Shown one piece after another: positions 46,757 through 60,559 of a stretch of DNA of 64,000 bases. A program made the position numbers and the translations under genes. Source of the stretch: Chiridota heheva. Lineage: Eukaryota; Echinodermata; Holothuroidea; Apodida; Chiridotidae. The stretch's first letter is position 1. The number at the start of each line of letters is the position of its first letter. The notes under the pieces are model-generated. The model did no database searches and was not told the DNA's origin. It worked only from the letters and a program-made list of their open reading frames with translations. Location: the NCBI GenBank assembly GCA_020152595.1, contig JAIGNY010000597.1, forward strand, positions 165,001 to 229,000. Reading direction: 5' to 3'.

Positions 46757-49208
46757 TATATACCTTGTGTTACATGATCATTTTGTGTATCACAGATATA
46801 TAAACATGAGGATATACCTTGTGTACATGATCATTTGGTGTATCACAGATATATAAACATGAGGATATACCTTGTGTTACATGATCATTTGGTGTATCAC
46901 AGATATATAAACATGAGGATATACCTTGTGTTACATGATCATTTGGTGTATCACAGATATATAAACATGAGGATATACCTTGTGTACATGATCATTTGGT
47001 GTATCACAGATATATAAACATGAGGATATACCTTGTGTTACATGATCATTTTGTGTATCACAGATATATAAACATGAGGATATACCTTGTGTTACATGAT
47101 CATTTTGTGTATCACAGATATATAAACATGAGGATATACCTTGTGTTACATGATCATTTGGTGTATCACAGATATATAAACATGAGGATATACCTTGTGT
47201 TACATGATCATTTTGTGTATCACAGATATATAAACATAAAGATATACCTTGTGTACATGATCATTTGGTGTATCACAGATATATAAACATGAGGATATAC
47301 CTTGTGTTACATGATCATTTGGTGTATCACAGATATATAAACATGAGGATATACCTTGTGTTACATGATCATTTTGTGTATCACAGATATATAGACATGA
47401 GGATATACCGTGTGTACATGATCATTTTGTGTATCACAGATATATAAACATGAGGATATACCTTGTGTACATGATCATTTTGTGTATCAGAGATATATAA
47501 ACATAAAGATATACCTTGTGTACATGATCATTTTGTGTATCAGAGATATATAAACATGAGGATATACCTTGTGTTACATGATCATTTTGTGTATCACAGA
47601 TATATAAACATAAAGATATTCCTTGTGTACATGATCATTTGGTGTATCACAGATATATAAACATGAGGATATACCTTGTGTACATGATCATTTGGTGTAT
47701 CAGAGATATATAAACATGAGGATATACCTTGTGTTACATGATCATTTTGTGTATCACAGATATATAAACATAAAGATATACCTTGTGTACATGATCATTT
47801 GGTGTATCACAGATATATAAACATGAGGATATACCTTGTGTTACATGATCATTTTGTGTATCACAGATATATAAACATGAGGATATACCTTGTGTTACAT
47901 GATCATTTTGTGTATCACAGATATATAAACATGAGGATATACCTTGTGTTACATGATCATTTGGTGTATCACAGATATATAAACATGAGGATATACCTTG
48001 TGTACATGATCATTTGGTGTATCACAAATATATAAACATGAGGATATACCTTGTGTTACATGATCATTTGGTGTATCACAGATATATAAACAAGAGGATA
48101 TACCTTGTGTTACATGATCATTTGGTGTATCACAGATATATAAACATGAGGATATACCTTGTGTTACATGATCATTTGTGTATCACAGATATATAAACAT
48201 GAAGATATACCTTGTGTTACATGATCATTTTGTGTATCAGAGATATATAAACATAAAGATATACCTTGTGTACATGATCATTTGGTGTATCACAGATATA
48301 TAAACATGAGGATATACCTTGTGTTACATGATCATTTGGTGTATCACAGATATATAAACATGAGGATATACCTTGTGTTACATGGTCATTTGGTGTATCA
48401 CAGATATATAAACATGAGGATATACCTTGTGTTACATGATCATTTGGTGTATCACAGATATATAAACATGAGGATATACCTTGTGTTACATGATCATTTG
48501 GTGTATCACAGATATATAAACATGAGGATATACCTTGTGTACATGATCATTTTGTGTATCAGAGATATATAAACATAAAGATATACCTTGTGTACATGAT
48601 CATTTTGTGTATCAGAGATATATAAACATGAGGATATACCTTGTGTTACATGATCATTTTGTGTATCACAGATATATAAACATGAGGATATACCTTGTGT
48701 ACATGATCATTTGGTGTATCACAGATATATAAACATGAGGATATACCTTGTGTTACATGATCATTTGGTGTATCACAGATATATAAACATGAGGATATAC
48801 CTTGTGTACATGATCATTTTGTGTATCAGAGATATATAAACATAAAGATATACCTTGTGTACATGATCATTTTGTGTATCAGAAACATGAGGATATACCT
48901 TGTGTACATGATCATTTTGTGTTTCAGAGATATATAAACATGAGGATATACCTTGTGTACATAATCACTTTGTGTATCAGAGATATATAAACATGAGGAT
49001 ATACCTTGTGTACATGATCATTTTGTGTATCACAGATATATAAAGATGAGGAAATACCTTGTGTACATGATCATTTTGTGTATCACAGATATATAAAGAT
49101 GAGGATATACCTTGTGTACATGATCATTTTGTATATCAGAGATATATAAAGATGAGGATATACCTTGTGTACATGATCATTTTGTGTATCAGAGATATAT
49201 AAACATAA
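46757..49208 (+). repeat. 53/54-bp satellite array, about 2.45 kb
   Basis: Around 45 copies of a unit made of GATATATAAACATGAGGATA, TACCTTGTGTTACATGATCA and TTTGGTGTATCACA. Variants include GTGTTACATG/GTGTACATG (one T lost), ATTTGG/ATTTTG, CACAG/CAGAG and CATGAGG/CATAAAG. They are combined in many ways, showing repeated unequal exchange. The right edge copies (after 48840) are more diverged, as expected at an array border. Each unit contains ATGATCAT and TATATAAA. Short frames read through it are artefacts. Confidence 0.97.
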
Positions 49209-49574
49209 GGAGCGGCTTTTTGTACAGTCGATTATGTGCGTACAAAGAGTCTCAAGTCCAACCACAAGTAAAACTTATTTTGTCGATGTTGCTTTTTTGA
49301 TTTGTTAATTTGAAAGGCATTGAATGATTCACAATGTTTTTTAGCTTTTGCTATTTACTTTCACCTAGATATAAAACTTCTATTAAGAGATAAAACCTTT
49401 AAAATGATCAGTTTCAAATGTTGGGTCAAAGAAGGAGGAGTTTGTTTATGTTGCATTACATGTCTAAGCCAATAGGAGATGATTTCATGAATAAGTGAAG
49501 AGAAGCAATTTTTGACAATTCTTTATCAAGTAGATTGAATTAAATCAGTTTATATATTAATAAACCCATCAAAA

Positions 49575-49970
49575 ATTGCACAATCAGTTACTTGACGACC
49601 AGTCAATTAAATTACTTTTTCATTCATTAAATCAGTCATCCAGTAACCAGTCATTCTGTCAGTCAGTAAGTCAGCTAATTTAGTCTTTTGAAAGCAGTCA
49701 GTAAATCTTTCATTCACTCAGTCAGCACATCATTAATGTAGGTAAATCACCAAGAAAATTTGATGTCACCTACTTGCATCTTTTTACTTACATAATCAGT
49801 CTGCAAATCATCTAATCATTTACCCAAAGCAATTAGTTATTTGCTCAATCAAGCTGTATATCTTGCACTCATTTACTCGATCAGTTACTCAGCCAGTCAT
49901 TCAATGTAGTCAACTGCTCAATCAGTCAATGTATCTCAGTAATCAATCGCCCATCAAGATTCTCAATCAA
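49575..49970 (+). repeat. Degenerate CAGTCA-type run
   Basis: Irregular repeats of words such as CAGTCATT, CAGTCAGTAAGTCAG and AATCAGTCA over about 400 bases, without a fixed period. It is an old low-complexity or decayed microsatellite next to the TA tract. Confidence 0.4.
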
Positions 49971-50003
49971 TACATCAACTTGAATTTTTATTGAAAACTT
50001 AAA

Positions 50004-50139
<136 letters not shown>

Positions 50140-51141
50140 TGATTTTTTAGGTCTTGAAGAGGAATACTGGATTAATATTTAAAAAAAAACTGTACCTACA
50201 TACCAGCAAGAACAGTTTGTAATGGGGTAGAAATATGGCAAGGAATATAGAATTACCTTCTTAGATTACATTTAAAGGCGGGTTCGCTGTATAGGTTACT
50301 GTTTGAATTACTGCTGAAATCAGATAGTTGTGCAATGTTTGTTGTTTCATAATTGTTTTACCATGTAGTGCATTATTCATCACTGAGTATGGGTAGAGTC
50401 AAGCAACAATGTCTATGCTGTGTAAGTTGTTGAAAAATGCTGAAAATATAGCAAAAATAGTTGAAGAGGAAATTGACAAATCACTAGAGTATAGATGAAA
50501 AATGAAGTGATCATTCAGTCTTGTGATGTCTCCTTTAGGATCTCAATTTATCAGTATCTTAATCATCAGGTTGTCTAGTTTAAATTATTAGCATGACCCA
50601 TATGATTCCGTTTATGGTGCTACAGTGTTTAGCAGAGTATACCATATTCTAAGAAAAAAAAATTGAATTCAACTTTGATTAGCAGATCTATCTTAGTAGT
50701 AATTTCTGTCAATTTGTTTAACAGCAATTTTGTTGAGGAAAACTTACTCGAATCCTCCATTTTGGAAAGTCAGAATCTTGTCTCTGAGAATTATACACCC
50801 TCAAATTCATAGAGAATAATATCATTCTTTCAAATTTATCACTTTGTATAAGCCCTGATAGATACAAATTTCCTTCTTTCCAAAATAAATACAAGATAAT
50901 CGACATTGTGAACTTTTTATTTTGCGAAGACAGTGGGTTGCAAAATTTTATAACAGAGGAATTCCATATGAATAACAAGTAAATGTGTCAATTTACTTTC
51001 TGACCTATTGTTGAGGGCATTATACATTTTTTTCAAAAGTATTCAAGAAAGGGGATTTTCAAGTTTTGAAAAGTGTTGTTATTTTGTTACAATTTTTTTG
51101 ATTAACGGTAATAAATGTTGTTATATTTTATTCTATTTCAG

Positions 51142-51288
51142 GCTCAGTGCATTCCACTCCAATAATGACAAGAGAAGGAGGGTTACTAACACAACGAGAG
51201 AGACAGGAGGCCGTCGCCAAGTCCACTTCATTACCCAGGGATGCTAACTTTGATGATTTAGTTATATCAAACCCATCAGTACCACCAG
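51142..51288 (+). CDS. AGAP1: AGAP exon 8 of window: linker inserted in the PH domain
   Basis: Forty-eight full codons reading SVHSTPIMTREGGLLTQRER, then QEAVAKSTSLPRDANFDDLV and ISNPSVPP. It belongs to the poorly conserved insert between the two PH halves, so homology alone is weak. Support comes from a good acceptor (TTCTATTTCAG|GC), a good donor (G|GTATGA), phase 1 on both sides matching exons 7 and 9, and an unbroken frame with Ser/Pro-rich content. KSTSLPR looks like a basophilic kinase or 14-3-3-type site, which is speculative. Confidence 0.85.
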
Positions 51289-53197
51289 GTATGACCTCAA
51301 ATTAACCCCTCTTTCTCCCCCTTTCACACCCCTTCCCTTTCTCCCCTAAATTAAACCTTAGTTGTGTCACTAATTAATGGAAATTTTTACAACCTGTTTT
51401 GAAGATTTTGTTTGTAATCCATGGCTAAAACTTGTATGATTAGACTGTAACATATCGATATGTTATGATAGCTTATCCTCAGCTTCTTTTGCCAACTTGT
51501 GCTATTTTTTAAATATCTTTTAAAGGCCAGTTATCATCTCTTACATGGAAGTAAATTAGTGTGTTTTGATAGGTTGAAATACATTGGTCCCAAGTGTACT
51601 TCTACTAATATACCAATCAGTAATCTGGAATAAAATGTAGGCTGACACATTTTAATCTAGACAGATGGCCTTTAAGTAATTATATTGTATCCATGTAGCA
51701 GTGGCTATGGAAATGGTCATTTGAACATCATTTTGTGACACTTTCACAGAGATTCTGATCTTAGTGCTCAATAAGCAATATGGCACTTTGCCACAATTTT
51801 CCGTGATTTGATAAGGGAAAGTGAAGGTGCAATTTTCTAGAGACTCTAAGATATTCAGCAAAGCTTTTTGACTCACTTGGAAGGCTACAACACTTCTCTA
51901 GCACCAATATTTATTCCAAGTAATTATCAAAGATGCATAAACAATAATATTTTCTCACTTTAGAAGGCAAAACAAATCAATGATTATTTTATAAATTCGC
52001 CAAAAAGACTGATGCCAAATTATGGGTATGGGTCTACAATCTTGGACAAAACTGTTGGAACAGTTCAGTGTCACAAAGAGCTAAATATTTAGTGTTGGGA
52101 TTCTTGATTTTAACTGATTTTTTAACTCTCCACCCCTCACCATTTGCAGTGTTGGATATTGATGTTTTCCCCTAATTTTTTGCCCAAAGAAATAACCATA
52201 TTAACATTGGTCAACAATGAATGGGGTGGGGGAGGGTTCAGATATTACGGTAGGGTAAAATACAGATCAAATAATTACTAAGAAAAGTCCCATTATTTAT
52301 GATGTATAATAAAGAATATAAAAGTATGTTCACCAAAAGAGTGCAAATTTTCACATTGTTCCAGTGAGTTTTGTCCAAGATTTTAGTTCTCAATTTACAC
52401 AATGGGCTTTGAGACCTGTGTTTGCATCAATATAGGTATACATGTGTGTTATTAAACTTTCCTTCTTTGTAGCTCATTACGCCATCACCAGTACCCGTCC
52501 CCCTCCCCATGTGACATGCTGTGTTTTTACATTTTTTAGTTCACCTTTCTTTAATCACACCATTAAAGATAATTATGATGTAATTAAACTTCTATCTATG
52601 GCACTATCTGACCGTTGCTGTTGACATGCCGACTAGTCGCATCATTAATTGAATGTTTTTTCTTCTCCTTTTGTATCAGCAAATAGTTTTTCGTACCATG
52701 GTTTTTAAATGTTAAATTTCCATTGTGTGACTGACAATGTGTGGCTTCAATGTATCTATTTATTTATTTCACTTCTTTAATCAGAGTGGCCCATTTAGTA
52801 TTTATTTATTTCACTTCTTTAATCAGAGTAGCCCATTTAGTATGAAGTTGATTTTCCAGGAGATCCTGACAAATACAAACAATAAGATCAAATGGAGTAA
52901 AAGCAAATAAAAACAGTTCTAGAATATTAGTAAAGATATTTGACAAAAGCAAAATTTAGGAATGAATGCTGGAAAATAATTGACTGGAAAAAATATGAAA
53001 TATAAAATTGAAAATGTGAACTCTTGACTGATGATAGATAAGTAAGGCAGAATAAGGGCTATTAAAATACCTGAAATGTTTAAAGATTTAAAAGTTTTAC
53101 ATAAATGAAATTTAAAAAAAATCTAAATAGGGCAAAGTGAGAAAGGTAAATGATAATTTGTACTGATAATTTCTACTTTTTTTCCCATGTGAAACAG
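51289..53197 (+). other. AGAP1: AGAP intron 8
   Basis: AT-rich intron. A local duplication of about 45 bases (TTTATTTATTTCACTTCTTT at 52757 and again at 52801) is the only structure noticed. Confidence 0.75.
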
Positions 53198-53332
53198 TTA
53201 TAGCAAACGGTGGGTTTGAGAATACTATATCCTTTCCTCAAATGGGCAATTTAGTCGGAAGCAAAGATAACAAGAAGAAGCACAGACGAATGAGAAGTTC
53301 AGGAGGGACAAAGCTGGAAAACCAAGCTGAAG
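53198..53332 (+). CDS. AGAP1: AGAP exon 9 of window: end of PH insert with basic KKKHRR motif
   Basis: Reads VIANGGFENTISFPQMGNLV, GSKDNKKKHRRMRSSGGTKL, ENQAE. The KKKHRRMRSS cluster corresponds to NRKKHRRKKSTS in vertebrate AGAP1, just before the second half of the PH domain. The acceptor is preceded by TTTTTTTCCCATGTGAAACAG, the donor is G|GTAATG; 135 nt, phase 1 on both sides. Confidence 0.92.
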
Positions 53333-53756
53333 GTAATGCATTATATACTCTTCTTGCATATCATGGTGTGCAGTGATACAAATCCTCTTTTCCCTTTCTG
53401 AAAGCCTACCACTCAACCCAGATCTACACATCTTCTCGATTTACTAATTTGTACTCAAAACTTGAAGAAGAAAAAACCCAAAAAACTATCATTTTGCAAA
53501 CAAGCAAGTGATCAGAATGACTTTTTTCTCAGACTTTTGGTGGAACCACAGAAGGACACAATCTTAAATCCTTAAATGACGACGCGGTCGTGACACGACC
53601 GATTTGGACATGTACTTTTTAAAAAATGATGTTGCTATGTCAAATAGGTCCACAGCAATGATCCTGGTATCATTTGAAAGAGCTGGAACAGGTCTTTTGG
53701 AAAATATTATCTTAAAGATTTTTGAGAAACAATGGGTTGAAAATTTGAAAAAGGCA

Positions 53757-55072
53757 ACCCCAGTGCTCTCCTCAAAATCTTCAGGCTCACCATTTGTGCC
53801 AAGCTCGACTACAGCAATATTGTCTACCTTCTGTTCACAACTCTTACCTCAACCACATCCCCACCATCCAAAATGAAACCCTCAGGCTTTGTCTGGGTGT
53901 CTACAGGACCTCCTTTATCACCAGCCTTCATGTTGAAGCCAATGAACCCCCCTTTCTGCTAAGGTGTAGAAAGCTTAGCCTTTCCTATGCTTTTAGAGCC
54001 CTCAGCAACACCCAGAACCCTGTTTACAACCCCAGTAGGTACCCCAATTTCTCCACCCTCTTTGACAGGACTAAGATCCTATCCACTTCCTTCAACTTAT
54101 GCATCAAACCCGACCTCACCATCTCTGCATCAACCCCGCCACTCTTGGCATCTTCTCCTGGCCCACTTTTCCTCCCTGGGCCACCCCCCTCCCTTCTATC
54201 CACCTGGGCCTTTCCACTCATCACAAAACCCAAACCCACCCTAACCTCTTCATCAACCTCCACAATCAAATCAAAGACCAACTCTCAAACTACACCTCCA
54301 TCTATACTGATGGCTCCAAGGTAGGCGACAAGACAGCTGCTGCTGCCGTCATATAAGACATCACCCTCAGTAGGAGGCTTTCCAACCAGTCATCCATCTT
54401 TTCAGCTGAAGCCAAGGCCATTCTACTTACCCTCAACTTTATTGAGTACTCCTCGCTCAGCCACTTTGCCATTTTCCTAGACTCCAAGTCCTTACTTCTT
54501 TACTCAATCTTAAATGAGATAACCTTACATCCGTAAACTCATTTCACCCCCTCCTTTCCTGCAGGAAAAGTATTCTTTTCTTCTGGATACCCAGCCATGT
54601 TGGCTTCCCTGGCAATGACAGAGCTGATGTAGCTGCTAAGCTTGCCCTCAACCTCCCCCTACCCCCTTTCCCAAAACCCTATCTGTCATCAAACCGCATA
54701 TCGCTTCCCTTGTTGAGACCGCTGGCAAACCTCATGGGACTCCCAAACTTCCCTCCCCTCCCACAACTCAATAGCTGAGCTCTTCCAAAAAAAAACCTCC
54801 AGATAAAATTATCTCCTTCTTCATCAAGGTTCCCTCTACAACCATATTTAGTCCTCCTCTCCCACCCCCCTCTCTCTCTACTTTTGCCCCTTTTTCCACC
54901 CATGCACTTCCTCTCTCGATTTCAGCTTCCTGGCTTTTAGTCCCCATGTTTCTCTTAAGTCTCCCCCGATTTTCTTTTCTTCCTACCTCTGAAATAATCT
55001 AACCTCTCATGCACAATTTGACCCTCGCTGTCGTGGTGCCGTTAAGCCCTCACCAAACAAATAAACACAAAA
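53757..55072 (+). mobile_element. LINE copy 4 (late RT, RNase H, 3' tail)
   Basis: Starts in late reverse transcriptase (around LRLCLGVYRTSFITSLHVEA), passes YPNFSTLFDRTKILSTSFNL and reaches RNase H (SIYTDGSKVGDKTAAAAVI followed by a stop). It then has an internally deleted RNase H/zinc-knuckle region with FFWIPSHVGFPGNDRAD and the common 3' tail (ATTTGACCCTCGCTGTCGTG) with CAAA-type repeats. Several stops and deletions show it is inactive. Same orientation as the host gene. Confidence 0.87.
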
Positions 55073-55984
55073 TTTAACCAAAAACAATTTTTTTTTATCC
55101 CCTCAAAAATTTACTTGCCATACTTCTAGACCTTGCTTTTGCCTGAAAACCCATAAGTGGATGTAGTGCATCCATTTCCAGTTAAATATTGACTGCCCCT
55201 ATCATATATTATTTTGGCAAAGTTGTGGAAAATTTAATGATTTTGAGCCTTTTTGAGACCAAAATTTGGCAAAAATCATAGTTTCTGATTGCAATATAAC
55301 TCCCCTACGCCTAATATACCATTAGAATGGCCATTTTACCTATTTTCAATTGAAAACACAGAGCAACTACCCCTTTTTGTCATAGCACAATTTAAGTACT
55401 AAAAGAAATCCACACACTAAGACATACACAGTTAAGTGCAGCGGTCAAGTGTTCACGTGAATGGCCCGGATTCGAACACTGAGCCGGATGCGCGGCTTTG
55501 TTTTTCCGCAAACAATTACAGTGGGGATTATATTATTTATTTTCATTGTTTTTGCATGGCTTTGCGAAAACACTTTTTAGACTGGTGTCATTGGAAAGGA
55601 AATTTCACAAACAATCTAAATTTGTAACATTTAAGGGTTAATGGACAATGTTTCCAACACCAGTAAATAACTTGTCAGACAGTTGTCATTAGAAGTTAAA
55701 ATTAAGTTGAAGTGTAACTGCCAATCTTCTGTGAGCTTTGGGATAATGTTGATGTATTTATGCTGCATTTCTATATTTATATTGCACTATATATCTAGTA
55801 TGGACATTAAACCCAGTCAGGACAATTATTTGAGGCATTAAAACATTTGAACAAGAACAAAAATTGATGACAGAATTTGCTTATACAGTTTGAAGAGGAC
55901 GATCAAGAACTTATTTTAGCCCAAAATTGTAAGATGAGCATGGGGTGCAGCTAAGGGTGGGAAGGGGGGGATGGATTGACCGTG

Positions 55985-56345
55985 CTGCTCAACCCCTCTA
56001 ACCAATAGGTAAAAAGATTAATACATTTTACTAAAAGGTTTATAAATTTGGCCAAAAGGTCCATAAATTTGCCTAAAAGGTCCATACATTTTACTAAAGG
56101 GTTTATAAATTTTACTGAAAGGTTTATAAATTTTGCTAAAAGGCCCATGAATTTTTCTAAAAGGTCTATACATTTTGCGAAATGTCCATAAATTTTGCTA
56201 AGGGTCCATACATTTTGCTAAAAGGTCCATAAATTTTGCTAAAGGTCCATAAATTTTGCTAAAAGGTCCATACATTTTGCTAAAAGGTCCATAAATATTG
56301 CTAAAGGTCCATATATTTTACTAAAAGGTCGTAAAGTTTGGCTAA
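55985..56345 (-). repeat. Degenerate 20-22-bp minisatellite
   Basis: About 16 copies of AAAGGTCCATAAATTTTGCT with A/T and CC/TT variation. It is older than the 30-bp array, judged by divergence. Confidence 0.85.
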
Positions 56346-56905
56346 AAGTTCCAGATTTTGAGGCAATGACGTTGGGTCTTCAGTTCATTTTAGCCTCTAA
56401 ACAATTTAAACACAGCTATATTAAAACAGTTTTAGAGAATAATGACCTCCCCCAAAAGAATAAATTGAAAGGTTTGCTACATCCCTGATGAGCATATGTG
56501 TTAGGCTGAAGACTTTTCTTTATTGCTACTCATGGGACAGAAATTTCCAGCTATTGCAACATAATATCCTTTGCTTGATATGAATGGATAGCAGCAATTG
56601 AAATTTACTGCTTTTCGTACTAATCGACCACGAGGTTAAGGAAAAGGTTCATAGTGTAAATGTAAGTCTTGTAAAGAAACAAAAAATGCTTTTCATATTT
56701 TCCAAGGAATCGAGTAATGGATTTGTCTTAATCATTGCCCAGTTACATTGCAAGTGTGCAGAAAGGTTTGATGAGCTGAGTCATTTCTGACTATGAATTA
56801 ATTTACAGTGTGTGTTCATGTATTGTATAATTTTGTATTTGTAATTGCTCAAATTATTTTTTGTCATTATGAATGAATTTTTGCCATTGTTTTTACTTGT
56901 TTCAG

Positions 56906-56976
56906 AGTCTGACGAGTATGAGTTTATCATTGTCTCACTGGACAACAGGCAGTGGCACTTTTCAACTGCAGCTGAA
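56906..56976 (+). CDS. AGAP1: AGAP exon 10 of window: PH domain, second half
   Basis: Reads ESDEYEFIIVSLDNRQWHFS, TAAE. FEFIIVSLxxxxWHFxA is the conserved beta-strand pair that resumes the PH fold after the insert. Acceptor TTGTTTCAG|AG, donor GAA|GTAAGT; 71 nt, phase 1 to phase 0. Confidence 0.96.
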
Positions 56977-57729
56977 GTAAGTAACTGAAGTGCTCAGTGT
57001 ATTTATGTCATAGTGTAAATATTGCCACGTTTTTCTCTGTGCTTTCTGTAAACTGTTTGAGATACAGTAATTCCTCATTTATAAGAGCTGAAACCTGATT
57101 CTGGCCTAAATGAATTTAAAAGTAGGGGAGATAGGAAACTTTCTTAACCAGTCACAGAGGCGTCAATCTGTAGTCATGGGGGAGCTGGAGGGGGGGGGGG
57201 GCGGGGGACAAAATATGTTTGAAAAAGATTTATTTTTTACCCGAGGTTCTAGCAGTTATTAGACATAAGATGATTAAGCAAGATCTTCACTGAAGTGCAC
57301 GACCGAATTCCTTTATTAGGCCAATGCTGGCACTCATTTTACAGCTGAGTAGACAGAAGCAAGTTGTGTAAAGTGTCTTGCTCAAGGGTACATGCAGCAC
57401 TCACGGCAGGAATCAAACCAGGTACCTTTTACATACAGGCAAGACTCCTTAATAACCACTGCACCTCTTTTGTTTCATCGTAGCTTGTTCAAATCCAAAA
57501 TTTTAACAGTTTTGATTTCCATATTTGTTGATATTCTGTGCTTAGGTTTAGTTTAACAGATGTGATGTTTTTGTGGTAGGCATCAGGGTAAATTACCAGT
57601 TCCGTAAGAAAAATCTACAATTTTGTATTTGCAAACTTAAAAGATTTTCTCTTTTTACCAGTTTAATTTTTCTTTGCTTTTTTGGCAATTTTGAGGTTCA
57701 TATGCCTATTTTGTTTGTGTTCCCTACAG
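56977..57729 (+). other. AGAP1: AGAP intron 10 with SINE remnant
   Basis: Short intron holding a minus-strand tRNA-like SINE (57.29-57.48 kb) and a G-rich tract near 57189-57206. It ends TTCCCTACAG. Confidence 0.8.
57285..57480 (-). mobile_element. tRNA-derived SINE
   Basis: On the minus strand it begins GAGGTGCAGTGGTTATTAAG (A-box-like) and continues to GGTACCTGGTTTGATTCCTG (B-box-like), then CCTTGAGCAAGACACTTTAC, a central word of the kind shared by SINE superfamilies across animals, then a tail region. No target duplication was identified. The SINE superfamily was not assigned. Confidence 0.65.
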
Positions 57730-57898
57730 GAGAGGGATGAGTGGGTCAACGCAATCGAACAGCAAATCCTTGCCAGTTTACAGACCAACGAAAGTGCCAA
57801 GACCAAAACCACCCAAAACACAATAGAGCAGAATGCTGCCGTGGAAGCTATCAAGAAAGTCAGAGGAAATAATGTTTGTGCTGACTGTGACTCTGCAA
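57730..57898 (+). CDS. AGAP1: AGAP exon 11 of window: PH C-terminal helix and first half of ArfGAP zinc finger
   Basis: Reads ERDEWVNAIEQQILASLQTN (the PH domain's C-terminal helix), a Lys/Thr linker, then AAVEAIKKVRGNNVCADCDS. CADC is the first cysteine pair of the ArfGAP zinc finger. Acceptor CCCTACAG|GA, donor A|GTAAGC, phase 0 to phase 1. The split Asn codon is completed in exon 12, giving [10 protein letters not shown] as in all ArfGAPs. Confidence 0.97.
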
Positions 57899-58696
<798 letters not shown>

Positions 58697-58867
58697 TAAG
58701 TATTTCTGCTTTTATTTTTATTAAAACAATTTTCTTGGAGTAAAGATTTATGAAAGGAATTCTCCTGTGAATTTTAATTTTCATTTGTATGATAAAGGAT
58801 TGATAGAAAAAATCATGTTGATATCTTATTCCATTTAGGAGTTGTTACATTTGCAAGGTTTCATCAG

Positions 58868-59342
58868 CATGTTGATAAATTACTTGTTCAGTATATTTCA
58901 TCAGCGTGTTGATAAATAAGTAGTTCAGTATAATTCATCAGCGTGTAGATAAATAACTAGTTCAGTATAATTCATCAGCGTGTTGATAAATAACTAGTTC
59001 AGTATATTTCATCAGCGTGTTGATAAATAACTAGTTCAGTATATTTCATCAGTGTGTTTATAAATAACTAGTTCAGTATATTTCATCAGCATGTTGATAA
59101 ATAACTACTCCAGTATATTTCATCAGCGTGTTGATAAATAACTAGTTTAGTATTTTTCATCAGCGTGTTGATAGATAACTAGTTCAGTATATTTCATCAG
59201 TGTGTTGATAAATAACTAGTTCAGTGTATTTCATCAGTGTGTTGGTAAATACCTAGTTCAGTATATTTCATCAGCATGTTGATAAATAACTAGTTCAGTA
59301 TATTTCATCAGCGTGTTGATAAATAACTAGTTCAGTATATCT
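58868..59342 (+). repeat. 37-bp minisatellite
   Basis: About 12-13 copies of TTCATCAGCGTGTTGATAAA followed by TAACTAGTTCAGTATAT. Point changes (GCGTG/GCATG/GTGTG) are frequent but the unit length is mostly kept. Confidence 0.93.
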
Positions 59343-59848
59343 CAAAATAGAAAATGATTTTTCTTTCATGTAAAGTGTAAGTACCATCAAATTAGAAAGA
59401 GGCAATTAAATTTCAAATAAATACATAAATATTGTCAGAGTATGACATCACACTGTACATTGTGCTGGGTAATTTACGGTGTGATGTAATTCTTAATATT
59501 TCTTACTTTAACTGTTCTACCATGTACCGAACAGAGTATTAAATTCTTCAATTTGTTTAACCCTTACTTTACCATATAATATTATTGCCGTTTTCAAAGT
59601 ACCTTTTTCTAAACATAAAATTGGGACTTCACTAAATCCTATAGGGGGTGTGAATAGTTTCATTGCAAAGATCCCGGAAAGATCTTTTATGATATTGTCT
59701 TTTTGGGGGGGTCTATACTAACTTTTGTTTGGTAAATTTTGTCCAAACATTCAGAACTTTCACTTTTTTTTTTTTTAATGTACCAAAAAAGGCATATTTT
59801 TGAAAAATTGACAAAAATTGCTTGGAAAATCAATTTAGATTGTTTTTA

Positions 59849-59886
<38 letters not shown>

Positions 59887-59934
59887 GTAGACAAGTGATA
59901 TTGTATTTAACTTTTTAACCATATGCCAGGGAAA

Positions 59935-60430
59935 GCACACATAAGTCATAATGACTTGTTTTCAGTGTGTACCCAATGAATTTGCCAGGATGGATAGTGG
60001 ATGAATACCCGGTTAACACCCTGCTCTTTTTGAGAAATGTTCTGAGGGCCAGACGGGTGAAACTCCTACCATCGGGACTGACGGCTTTACGTCCCCTCCA
60101 AAGGACGGTGAGCGCTACCCAACCATTGGCCACTTTTCACAAACATTGGGTGGGGTAGAAGGTGTGATGCAGAAGACAAACCCTCTGCGCTTAAAGTCAT
60201 TCTTACCTCACCTAGTTTCTTCAGGCCTCGTGGCCCATAAGGCTGCAGTGCACTCTCTCCACTGGACTTTGTTATTTGCAACTTGTCTGGCTTCTGTCCA
60301 CCAGCTCCATCAATCTCATCACATTCCTCTCCTTTTTGACTGTCCTTCTCCAGGTCATTCTAGGATGACCAACTTTCCTTCTCCCCTCTGGTTTTCACGT
60401 CATAGCTGTTACCTCATGCGCATCACATGA
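59935..60430 (-). repeat. Unclassified GC-richer dispersed segment
   Basis: About 500 bases with higher GC than the surrounding intron. The minus strand contains TTTGGAGGGGACGTAAAGCC and GTCAGTCCCGATGGTAGG, resembling 3' untranslated segments of retroelements that recur in many invertebrate genomes. Short frames exist on both strands but show no known domain. Only one copy lies in this window, so repeat status is inferred. Confidence 0.35.
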
Positions 60431-60559
60431 CCAATTTATCTCCACCTTCTTTTTACTTCAGTGCTGATTTTGTCAAGTTTAGTGATTCTCAGTATTTCAT
60501 CGTTAGATATTACATATGTCCATCTGATCTTCAAGCTTGATGTCATATGATGCGTATAT

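Larger units (their letters stand above)
53333..56905 (+). other. AGAP1: AGAP intron 9
   Basis: Holds LINE copy 4 (53.76-55.07 kb) and a 21-bp degenerate minisatellite (55.99-56.35 kb). The remainder is ordinary AT-rich sequence. Confidence 0.8.

Noticed and set aside
46757-49208. CRISPR-like appearance of regularly spaced repeats
   Set aside because: The whole unit repeats with no unique spacers, and the surrounding gene is a spliced animal gene.
59967-60430. Short open frames on both strands in a GC-richer segment
   Set aside because: No domain is recognisable, there are no matching splice phases, and the sequence resembles a retroelement untranslated region more than a host exon.
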